Shown here in pieces: positions 1 to 9,105 of a stretch of DNA of 64,000 bases. This DNA comes from Cymbomonas tetramitiformis (lineage: Eukaryota; Chlorophyta; Pyramimonadophyceae; Pyramimonadales; Pyramimonadaceae): positions 1 to 64,000 of the forward strand of contig LGRX02035381.1 in the NCBI GenBank assembly GCA_001247695.2, written 5' to 3'. The position numbers were made by a program, and so were the translations under genes. The notes below the pieces were generated by a model. The model was not told the DNA's origin. It made no database searches and saw only the letters and a list, made by a program, of their open reading frames with translations. How positions within the stretch are numbered: position 1 is the stretch's first letter; every line of letters starts with the position of its first letter.

Positions 1-223
1 GTGCAGGCCCCTATGACAGATTCCTAGGTAGCCAACACTGGACTGTGACTGACCCGTAAGCCCGTGCAGTGACACATCAAGGTGTCACAGGTAGCTAGGA
101 CCGAGACCGTTCCGACACCGTGACCGTTCCGGGTATATCTAGCTTAGGGTTTATTTTCTTATGAGAGTTTATCTATATTGGTTCCAGGACTGTCTGATAT
201 CCGTGAACCGGGATATCCCAGTA
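1..223 (+). repeat. 5' LTR of element A, truncated by window start
   Basis: Direct repeat of 14495-14717 with only a few differences. It ends at the same CCAGTA junction, after which the internal sequence starts GGTCGTGGACCC. Confidence 0.85.
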
Positions 224-623
224 GGTCGTGGACCCATTCCACGCTATTTTTCCACAGCTAATTTGGCCATGATTGGCTAAAGCAGCCGCTTGGAGAGGTG
301 GTGCGCCACGGCGCGTTTGGGTACGCACGGGAATTTTGAGATGAGCGGTTTACGGTGAGCGCCTTTGAGCCGCAGCTGTGGGGATTCGACCTGGGCAGGG
401 CTTCGTTGGCGCAATGTTCATTTACGTTATTACGCTTGCCCTGATCCCGCTTGCTATCGATTTTTGGGCTGGTGGCTGCAGCACCTTCGACCTCCACGAC
501 GTCTTCCAGTGCCCCTCGCTCGCATGGCTCTACCGCTCTTTCCGTGACTGTGGCGTCGCATTTTCCCCACGACATTACCCGAACGCGCCCCAGCGTACCA
601 TCTCCCATCAGGCTTTCAGAGAC
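224..623 (+). promoter_or_regulatory. Leader of element A with conserved priming-site region
   Basis: Directly after the LTR the sequence GGTCGTGGACCCATTCCACG is followed about 40 bp later by a conserved block (TTTGGCCATGATTGGCTAAA, then GCCGCTTGGAGAGGTGGTGCG). The same arrangement follows the 5' LTRs of elements C (30419 onward) and D (45483 downward on the minus strand). The position is that of a primer-binding site, but it does not start with the usual TGG, so the primer tRNA or its part is unknown. Confidence 0.5.
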
Positions 624-837
624 ATGGGTGTATCCACTAGAGCAAAACGGTCCCTGACGAGGGACTCCGACATCGACGCCTCGCTGAGGCTCACTGACGC
701 GGTCCGCAACACGCCGACGGCTAGATCACCGGCTGTTACGAACCCCGACCCTGCTTCCAACACCGACGCCCGACGTTGCGACGAGGAAGTATCTGCAGGA
801 GCAGTCCAAGCTTGTCCCTACATTCTGGGAAAATCAG

Positions 838-1345
838 AAGACGCGTCTTCTGGACGTCTTCTGGACGTCTTCTGAACGTCTTCTGAGACGTCTTCTGGAC
901 GTGTTCTGGGGTCCAGAAGACATCCAGAAGACATCCAGAAGACATCCAGAAGACATCCAGAAGACGTCTTCGGCGCGTCTTCTAATGTCTACCATCTTCT
1001 GGTTCCAGAAGACGTCCAGAAGATCTTCGGCGAAGACATCCAGAAGTTATCTTCTCGACGTCTTCTGCATGTCTTCTGCATGTCTTCTGCATGTCTTCTG
1101 AATCCCGGAAGACGTCTTCTTGATATCTTTTGGGCGTCTTCTGTACATCTTCCCCGAAGATCTTCCGGACGTCTTCTGAAACTCAGAAGATGGTAGACAT
1201 TAGAAGACGCGTAGAAGACGTCTTCTGGATGTCTTCTAGATATCTTCTGGAACCCAGAAGACGTCTAGAAGACATCTTCCGGAATTCAAAAGATGTACAG
1301 AAGTCATGCAGAAGACGTTCAGAAGATATCTTCTGAATGCCTTCT
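838..1345. repeat. Left subterminal GAAGAC/GTCTTC repeat array
   Basis: Dozens of 10-11 bp units of the type GAAGACATCCA or its complement CGTCTTCTGGA, in both orientations, start immediately inside the left terminal inverted repeat. Mirror arrays occur at 8690-9105 on the right side and internally at 3010-3560. In CACTA elements such subterminal repeats are transposase binding sites; that role is inferred here. Confidence 0.8.
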
Positions 1346-2206
1346 GCATGTCTAATGAATTTCAACATTCGTATACGCATTCGCGAGGAATATTTTTAGG
1401 CTGAAATAAGTTTGCAAGAAGGATGAGTGCAAACAAGCAGATGTGTGGCATAATACACTTCTCGCCATCCTTAACAAACATATTCTCAATGTTTGATACA
1501 CGACAAGAGATGATTTGTTTGTGTGGAAGGCTAAGATGCTTTGGAGACTAAAATTGCTTTAACAATATTACTTTTCAATCAAGAATCTAATCATAAGGAG
1601 GGCCACGCATATTATTATCCTAACTAGCTAAGTGTCTAGAACTACTTTACATTCATGTTCTAAACAACTAGTCTAATTACCTAGAAACGATGTTCAACTA
1701 ACATGCACACATGGCATAGGTCTTGGACCACGCAAAAACATGGGTTTTCCACTCGCTCGTTTTTAACCGATCTGAAAAACAACGCACACCAAAATACCAA
1801 CACTTAGTAGAGTGAAAACACACAGTGAATACAAGCACAAATTCCTAGGAAGGGTAAGGTAAGTACCTTTACTCTTCTAGTTGTGGGCGATGGGCTGAAA
1901 ATGCGCTTTTCCCACTTGCTCATTTTCAGCCAATCTGAAAAACAAAGCGCAACTCAAAACCAAAGGTTAGTAAAGCGGAAAAACACAGCGCATAAAGGCA
2001 GTATTTTTTAGGTGTGACACTAGGGGATGATAGAGCAAATACCTTTACTTGTGGTGTTGAGGTTGGGCTGAAAATTTACCTTTTGGACTAGGTCATTTTC
2101 AGCCGATCTGAAAAACAAAGCGCAACGCAAAACCAAAGGTTAGTAAAGCGCAAAAATAGTACGAGACGAAATACAAGATTACCGAAGGAAAACAAAAAGG
2201 CCTAGT
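1346..2206. repeat. AT-rich spacer with three ~170-bp direct repeats
   Basis: No gene seen. From about 1740 three copies of a unit occur (near 1745, 1915 and 2090). Each contains a block close to CCGATCTGAAAAACAAAGCG followed by a block close to CCAAAGGTTAGTAAAGCG. The third copy runs up to the tRNA-like sequence. Confidence 0.6.
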
Positions 2207-2277
2207 GGTGTGAGTTGGAATCGAACCAACATCATCTCGTCCAAAGGACGAGCGAGAACACATGTCTCGTTCACACC
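2207..2277 (-). tRNA. tRNA-like sequence (Lys TTT anticodon position), probably degenerate
   Basis: The minus strand folds as a 71-nt cloverleaf: a perfect 7-bp acceptor stem (GGTGTGA with TCACACC), a 4-bp D stem, a 5-bp anticodon stem around loop CCTTTGG, a 5-nt variable loop, and a 5-bp T stem with loop TTCGATT. The B box GGTTCGATTCC fits the Pol III consensus perfectly and a TTTTT run lies 10 nt downstream. Against a functional tRNA, position 33 is C instead of T, the D loop lacks the GG pair and the A box does not match. It may be a tRNA pseudogene or the head of a tRNA-derived SINE carried inside the CACTA-like element. Confidence 0.45.
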
Positions 2278-3009
2278 TCAATTAGACGCTAAGCACGCCG
2301 AAGTGCGCGTAAAAAAACAAGGCACGAAAAGCACCCGCAATCACTATTGAAGTATTGCGTGGTGCAACGTTTTTCTGTTAGACGAACTATTTTAAAAGGA
2401 CCACTTCACCCAGCAGCAGTCCGCGGAAAACGAGGCTGTGGTGGAATTGAGTTGGATGCAGGTGTAAAAGTGGTAGATGCAAATTTCACTTCAACGTTAA
2501 ATAAAATTCAAACTCGAACGGTCATGTCGATGTGCGGTGCGGTGCTCGTGCTCACTCCCCTGCGCTGGGCCTGACGATGCGATGCGACGTGCGATGCGAT
2601 GCGATGCTAATGCTAGCTGACGATGACGCCTGACCACGACCGCGACCACACGCCAGCGCCACACCAGCGCAGCGCAGCGCTGGCAGATTTTCCGGGTTTG
2701 CTATCCGCGGTATCGTGCAGTCACCACGTCTCACGCGACTCACTGCGCGCGTGATCGACTCTTCGACCGTTGCTAGGAGCGATGGTGCTCTAAAACAAGA
2801 GCAGGTTCTTCTACCAAATTAGGCGGCCGTTTTAACTTAGTAACTTGGTACGTTTGACCCTCTCCCGAACAAACCACTTGTTTTTTTTTTGCAATTCTAC
2901 CTTCACAGTACGGTTTTGCCCGATATTGCGCACCTTATATGTTTTTTGTTTTTTCGCGATTTTTTATAGTTTTTTTTTCAAAAAAATACAAAAAAACAAA
3001 AAAAAACAT
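2278..3009. other. No gene recognised
   Basis: Holds a GATGCGATGCGA-type microsatellite near 2575-2610, a GC-rich stretch 2630-2780, and T-rich then A-rich homopolymer tracts near 2880-3005. Short open frames here show no protein-like character. Confidence 0.5.
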
Positions 3010-3564
3010 TCGGAAGATACCCCAGATACCTTCTGTGCATCTTGTTACCCTCCAGAGATGTCTTTGAGGAAGACATGTCTTCTGGAGATCTTCTACTTTA
3101 CGAAGACACGCCGACGTTCCACCGAACGCCGACGTCTACCTAATTTAGGTAGACATTAGAAGACGCGTAGAAGACCCTCAAAAAAGTAAGGAAGACGCCT
3201 AGAAGAGGACTCAGAAGACATTCGGTGGAACGTCGGCGTGTCTTCGTACAGTAGAAGATCTCCAGAAGACATGTCTTCCTCAAAGACATCTGGAAGATGT
3301 ACAGACGGTATCTGGGGTATCTTCCGCAAGCACAGTGAAGAAGACGTCCGGAAGATGTCGGGAACTGTCTTCCGCGTGTCTTCCGCACCTCTTCTGGGTT
3401 CAGGAAGACACGTCTTCCCCGAAGATGTCCGGAAGATGCACAGAAGATATCTAGGGTATCTTCCGCAAGCACATCTAAGAAGACGTCGGTAAGATGTCGG
3501 GGAGATGTCTTCTGCGTGTCTTCCGCGCGCCTTCTGAACGTCTTCTGAGTGTCTTCCGCAACTC

Positions 3565-4230
3565 TTCTGATATATGGGCTGCATATCGGCTGATATATGG
3601 GCGGGCTGATATATCGGCTGGTATATAGGGTGCATATCGGTTGATATATGGGCTGATGTATGGGATGCATATCGGCTGATATATAGGGTGCATATCGGCT
3701 GATATATCGGCTGCATATCGACCGATGAAATTTGGAAATCTAACGTAGAGCAAAATGACAATAGCAGAATCTGAAATCAAGCATTCCAAAACTGAAATCT
3801 GAAATCCACCGTAGAGCAAAATCAGCCAAAACTGAAAATCGATAATCTAATGTGGAGCAAAATGACATATATAAAAATCTGAAATTGATTTGTAAAATCT
3901 GAAATCAAGCATTCAAAAAACTGAAACCTGAAATCTAACGTAGAGCAAAATCAGCCAAAATTGAAATTTGGAAAATCTAACATAGAGCAAAATGACAAAT
4001 GCAAAAGTCTGAAATCGAGCATTCCAAAAACTGAAAACTGACATCCAACATAGAGCCAAATTAGCCAAAATTGAAAATCGGAAATCTAACGTAGAGCAAA
4101 ATGACAAATGTAAAAAATCTGAAATCAAGCATTCCAAAAACTGAAATCAGAAAACTAACGTAGATCAAAATTAGCTGAGATTGAAAATTTGGAAATCTAA
4201 CGTAGAGCAAAATGACATATGTAAAATTGC
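3565..4230. repeat. Two tandem arrays: GCTGATATATgGG type and ~100-bp AT-rich units
   Basis: 3565-3725 is a minisatellite of about 20-bp units containing GGCTGATATAT and GCATATCGG. 3726-4230 is built from repeats of blocks such as CTGAAATCTAACGTAGAGCAAAATGACA and ATCAAGCATTCCAAAAACTG. Neither looks coding. Confidence 0.7.
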
Positions 4231-6145
4231 ACTTTCGCATTTTCCCTTCAATTTCAACAAATGCAACAATCTTGATTATTGCTAATTAATTACAAATGGT
4301 CATCACAAATGGTCAAATGGGGGCAAGGCCATAAGAAGATGTTGCGTCCGAACGGCACGAACACCGGACCGAAGACGCTCAAGTGTCACGAGGCGTTGAA
4401 AATGCTACAAGCGGGCATCATGAGCGTGCTAGCGTCTTGGGATAGAGACGAGGGCTACTCGAAAAACATGCTTGAAGACTTGATCGGGCAGTTGACGGTC
4501 ATAACGAGAGAGCTCACTTCGGAGCTTGTAGACTGTAAGGTACGGAAGACATCTGGAAGACATCCCGAAAACGTTCCGAGTACATTCCACACGTCTTCCT
4601 TAATTACCTTTTATTTGGTGATTTTGCAGGATGTTCCTAAGCTTCAAAATCTGGTGGATGAGTTCTTCAAGTCACTCGAGCGCGATGGCTCACCTGACTG
4701 GCTGGTCATCAACACGCATTTGCTTTCCCACTTCCCCGACCAACTCCTCATGTATGGTCCAATACGGGGGACATGGATGTACGTGTTCGAATCATTCAAC
4801 GGGAAGATTCGAAGGTGGGTGAAGAACAATGCATATCCGGTTCAGAGTGTTATGCAAGGCTTCGGGCGGTACCGGATGGTACATGTGGTGCGAGGGTTAA
4901 TCTTGGTACTTCGTCGCCGGCGGGAGGCAACCACCAATCCCACCCGGCCACCCGTGCTCCCGTTCTTGGCCACCGCACCGTTGACTTGAGGGCGCCGAAC
5001 ACCGTGGTTTTGGGAACACAAGGCAAGCGCCATGTACTCTCCCGCGCTGAAACGAAAGCGTTGGAGCTGTGGATGCATGACAACGTGCCCCAATACCGCA
5101 AGTTGAAGGCAAAATTCGACGACTACGTCACCTACTGCAAGAGGTAAGTAAGAAATGAAACCCATAAGGTGCGTGGAAGACGTTTCATATATCTTCTAGG
5201 CATCTTCCACACGTCTTCGGTAAATACATGTCCTGACACTGTGCACGTATACATTCGCACGGAAAACCATATGGTTCGGAGACGTATTGGCGCACGAGCC
5301 GGAGCGTCTCGCCTGATGGATGTGCCGCTGCATATGCACGGTAGCGACCCCAAGGTCTGGCTGGGGAGACCATTCACGGAGAATGAAGCGGCACTCGTCG
5401 AAGGGCCTCCTCGCGTGTGTCAATCTTTCGGCTCGGTCGTGGTTCGAGGAGTTTGCTATCGCACGGCAGCTCAGGACAAGACGAAGAAAACTTGTCAACG
5501 TTACTTCCGAGCCTTTTTCTCTGGAGAAAACATCAAAGGCGAGGAAATCGAGTCTGACCGGTGCGTCCGTGCATTACGTTTTGGTGAATGTGCGCAGAAT
5601 ATGTACCGAATGTCTTCTGCGTGTCTTCTCGACGTCTTCGGGGATTCTTACTATAGAGTATTGTGGCTCCAACTCGCAGCTACGCCATGGTAGATAGCAT
5701 CTACAAGGTCGACTTGGCCGCGAAAGATTACATTCTTGTGAAGGGGAAGTGGTTCCCTGAATTCAACCAAGCGACGACAAAACGGTTTGCCAAGCTAAAC
5801 TCGAAGTACGGCCCGGACAATACCGCAAAGGTGGTGTACACATACGACCCGGATGATCCCGAGACACCTTGGGACACTACTCATCCATTCATGGCTACTA
5901 TCCAAATTGCTAGTCCTCCCACAAGGACCACTTGGCAATGGCTATATTGGTCGCTAGCTTGCCCGTTAAAGCATATTCAAGCATTTTTTCATGATATTGA
6001 TTTGTCAATTGAATATCATTTTGCACGGGTTCGTCCCTAGAGTGACTTTAGGGTCATGTTTAGCGGGTGTGACTTGGGGATGTGATTTCACAAAAATCAC
6101 GAACTACACCTTGGTCCTCCCACAAGGACCAGGCTATTACTCAAG

Positions 6146-6460
6146 CTAACTGCCTCCTCGAAGGTCCTTTGAAAATTTGAGCACCCATGTTGTCAAGATC
6201 TCGAGCTGCTCTTTCTGCAGTGTCTTGTCAAAACTTTCATCCGAGGTCATCTTGACCCTCAAAATATCGGTTGAAGAAGCACCGGGTGTCAAACTTGAAA
6301 AATGCCTTAAATCTCCCAAAATGAAAATGCCTTTCTTCCACTTCAACGATGCATGCACGCCAAAGTATTGCACATTATGGCCATGTAGATGGCTCAGAAA
6401 TTCAAGTATTGTGACTATATGCCGACCGTAGCGAGAGGTTGGTGTGGAAGTGCCATGCAC
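6146..6460 (-). CDS. Unrecognised ORF in the TIR element
   Basis: 104 codons on the minus strand. The composition looks protein-like (hydrophobic segments such as RHIVTILEFLSHLHG and GIFILGDLRHF alternate with charged helices), but I recognise no family or motif. It may be a fragment of a gene carried by the 5893-8395 element. No upstream exon or promoter is evident. Confidence 0.25.
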   Translation of the reverse strand: MHGTSTPTSRYGRHIVTILEFLSHLHGHNVQYFGVHASLKWKKGIFILGDLRHFSSLTPGASSTDILRVKMTSDESFDKTLQKEQLEILTTWVLKFSKDLRGGS

Positions 6461-7043
6461 GCACTCAATCTAGCATCCACGACATCACATTAGAGCCAAA
6501 TTAATCCTTAGATTTTCTGATATTTGACAAAAAATGATAGGACATGTCGAGTTGAGTGCAAATATATGTCCAGTGTGAGGTTATCAACGTGTGTTCTATT
6601 GTAAACATGATTGTACACAATGCTACGGTGTTGCTGAATCCTTGGACGCATGCTCAGCCTACATATACTATCAGCAAAAAAATATTGAAGATAAGGTGTT
6701 GTTTTGAGTGATTTTTAACATTAGAAAAATTCTGACTTGAAAAATCCGAGGGATGCATATACAAATGCAATCGGTGTAGATATATGAGGTGGATCCAGGC
6801 CAAACCAGGCATCATCTAACTAAGTATAGACCCTGTATAGACCACGGTAGGCTATTTAATTTAGAATATTTTTTCATAAGTTTAGAATACCCCATTTTAT
6901 CGTTAATTTAGAATAAGTTTTCTTTATGTCATCCGGCTATGACCGGTGCATGCATCCATGACGTTGTACCTGTACCTGTTGAGCTATCCCCATGCCATGC
7001 GAAATATTACACTGAAGAGTTGTCTTGCCGTGATGTCCATATG

Positions 7044-7101
7044 TCCGAATGGAACCAAAAACCGTTCGATTAAAATCGAACGGTTTTTGGTTCCATTCGG
7101 A
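7044..7101. repeat. Perfect 28-bp inverted repeat with 2-nt spacer
   Basis: Arms 7044-7071 and 7074-7101 are exact complements, with core ACCGTTCGATT. A hairpin with the same core and different flanks lies at 41098-41196. Confidence 0.9.
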
Positions 7102-7214
7102 AAGATTCACGGCCGTGAATCTAAAAGTCACGGCCGTGATTAACGACTCTTTACGCATAATGACTTTTATTATTTGCCATCTTTGCCACAATAGACACTC
7201 ACGGCGTGTTCTGC

Positions 7215-7985
7215 TTGACAAAAAGTAAGTAACTTGAAGCCTTGAGCTTCAACTTACTGAAAGATATGTATCTTGGCAGTATGTGTGCCAAGTTTCGTGC
7301 TCTAGGACGCACGGGAAGCCCTCGGCTGTTTGGCATCTTTGGGTTTGGGTGTCACGTTCGAACCCAAACCCAAAACATCTGCCTTAGAAATAGATTGCGC
7401 GTTTCGCGCAAAAGTAACTTGAAGCCTTGAGCTTCTGGTAACTTAAATATATGTATCTTGGCAGTATTCGCGCCAAGTTTCGTGCGTTAGGACGCACGGG
7501 AAGCCCTCGGCTGTTTGGCATCTTTGGGTTTGGGTGTCACCTTCGAACCCAAACCCAAAGGCAAAGGCATAGGACAGTTTCGTAGATTCTGTCCCGATGC
7601 CTTTGCAACCTCGCTTGCTAACTCATATTACAATGAATATTCAACATTCAAGCGTTGGATACCCCACGCCAACGGGAAGCGCTCGGCTGATTTGTTATTT
7701 GGGTATGCGCACCCAAATGACAAAAAACGCATCTTTGAAACTCGTTAGTTTCAAAGATGCGTGGCCGATGCCTTCGTGCTTATGTGTGTTAATCCATATG
7801 AAATATTCCATGGAATAAATGTGAATATCCCGCACAAACGGGAAGCGCTCGGCCGTTTTGTAAAATTAGGGTGCACCCAAAATACAAAACGCATCTTTGA
7901 AACTCGGAAGTTTCAAAGATGCTTGCCGGTCGCGTGCAGCGGTAAAAGGCAAGTCAAAGGGTTTAGAATCTAGAAGAAGTACAGG
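7215..7985. repeat. Tandem ~184-bp units made of small hairpins (locus 1)
   Basis: Two units (around 7235 and 7418) each contain a GAAGCCTTGAGCTTC stem, a CTTGGCAGTAT..GCCAAG stem, the conserved GGACGCACGGGAAGCCCTCG, and a GGGTTTGGGT..ACCCAAACCC stem. They are followed by a string of further hairpins, such as the one with arms CATCTTTGAAACT and AGTTTCAAAGATG. The same composite is found at 34090-35280 and, more diverged, at 40130-40760. Confidence 0.85.
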
Positions 7986-8689
7986 GGCCTTTTTTTCAAG
8001 CAGGACATGCCGTGAGTGTCTATTACAACGGCGCCCACCATTATCACAAGCGAGACAAACCTTCTTAAAGCTTTTTGGAGGCTTCCTCATGATGGCACCA
8101 GCGGGAACGAGAGCGTTTGACCTGTGTGCACATTATTTGAACACGAGTCGTGAAAAGGACCACCGGTCATAGCCGGATGACATCAAGAAAACTTATTCTA
8201 AATTAACGATGAAACGGGCTATTCTAAGATTAAGAAAACTTATTCTATATTAATTATTTTTCCATAGACCACCTTTCATTGGACGCACCTCCAATTTTGG
8301 TTGGCATGCCCAATTAAATTATTTGAAAATAGGTCCTTGTGGGAGGACCACATTCAAATCTGGTCCTCCCACAAGGACTGCGGGATAGTAGCCATTCATC
8401 CTGGCGGCTCAAATTGAGCACCAAGTTGTAATCAAGAAACATCATGTGATGAAGACGGCGGTGGTATTTGATTTAAAGACTGACTTTTTCGAGTGCATCG
8501 ACGATGATGGTTCACGACCGAAAGGTGCAAGACGCAAGAGGCGATCATGATAATACGCCGGGCTACTTAGTGGTCTGTATGATGTTGAATAGATGTAATC
8601 GTACATGTATGTGTAGATAGACCTAGCAATTAACTTAGCCGTATACTATGTATCATAGCAACAGAGCATGATATGACAACCCTGAAGCT

Positions 8690-9105
8690 GTTAGGAAGAT
8701 ACCTGGAATGTCTTCCGCATGTCGTCTTCCGTGCGCCTTCTGAATGTCTTCTGTGATTACGCGATGAGTGTACGTGTGGTATGAAGTAGCTGTGTGGCCA
8801 AATTGCATAATCATCACATATGTGTCGATAACACATGTCAGAATGTATTCTGGTCAAGAAGACATTCGGAACATCTTCCGTGTATCTTCCGGGAAGACTG
8901 CCCTTTGCATGTCTTCCGGGAAGATGTCTTCTGAAATCCGGAAGACATTCCGCACATCTTCGGCACGTCTTCCCCGAAGAGTGTCTTCTGGTTTCCAGAA
9001 GACGTTTCCAGCCCGAAGACGTCTTCTGGAAACCAGAAGACATCATGTCTACGAAGACGTTTATAAGACGTTCAGAAGACGTCTTCTAGACGTCTTCTAA
9101 TTTTC
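8690..9105. repeat. Right subterminal GAAGAC/GTCTTC repeat array
   Basis: Counterpart of 838-1345, with the same short units in both orientations up to the right terminal inverted repeat. Confidence 0.8.

Larger units (their letters stand above)
6846..8273. mobile_element. MULE-like element E1 carrying a hairpin array
   Basis: Flanked by the 9-bp TSD ATAGACCAC (6837-6845 and 8274-8282). The ends are long imperfect inverted repeats of about 110 bp containing reiterated TTAATTTAGAATAAGTTTTC. A 9-bp TSD with long TIRs is the signature of Mutator-like elements. There is no transposase. The interior is almost entirely hairpins, described separately. Confidence 0.75.
5893..8395. mobile_element. 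TIR element inserted in the transposase last exon
   Basis: Begins GGCTACTATCC and ends GGATAGTAGCC, with ATTCAT on both sides (5887-5892 and 8396-8401; the match extends to CCATTCAT if the last two bases are assigned to the TSD). Just inside each end lies the near-palindrome GTCCTCCCACAAGGAC, again near 6114 and 8336. Removing the element joins THPF to ILAAQIEH in frame. The superfamily is unclear. It hosts the MULE-like element at 6846-8273. Confidence 0.65.
4279..8550 (+). pseudogene. TNP2-like CACTA transposase, C-terminal half, interrupted
   Basis: Transposase remnant of the CACTA-like element. Segment 4339-4900 resembles DUF4218: a CHEALKMLQ block, then GPIRGTWMYVFESFNGKIRRW, equivalent to the GPvhyrWMYPFER signature of plant TNP2 proteins. 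Segment 5400-5570 resembles DUF4216 (FGSVVVRGVCYRT, then DKTKKTC). A following exon (about 5660-5892) has YAMVDSIYKVDL, and the C-terminus resumes at 8396 (AAQIEHQVV to a stop at 8548-8550) after insertion 5893-8395. A 90-nt GT-AG intron at 4540-4629 keeps phase 0, and a strong donor GTAAGT is at 5144. The upstream DDE catalytic region is absent and there is a frameshift near 4900, so it is not functional as it stands. Confidence 0.6.

Noticed and set aside
838..1345. CRISPR-like array of short repeats
   Set aside because: The units are contiguous, occur in both orientations, have no regular spacers, and lie at the end of a DNA transposon in eukaryotic sequence.
7242..8172. Several 60-90 codon ORFs in the hairpin array
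   Set aside because: They arise from repeat units with inverted symmetry; sense and antisense frames are equally open and none is shared intact between the three loci.
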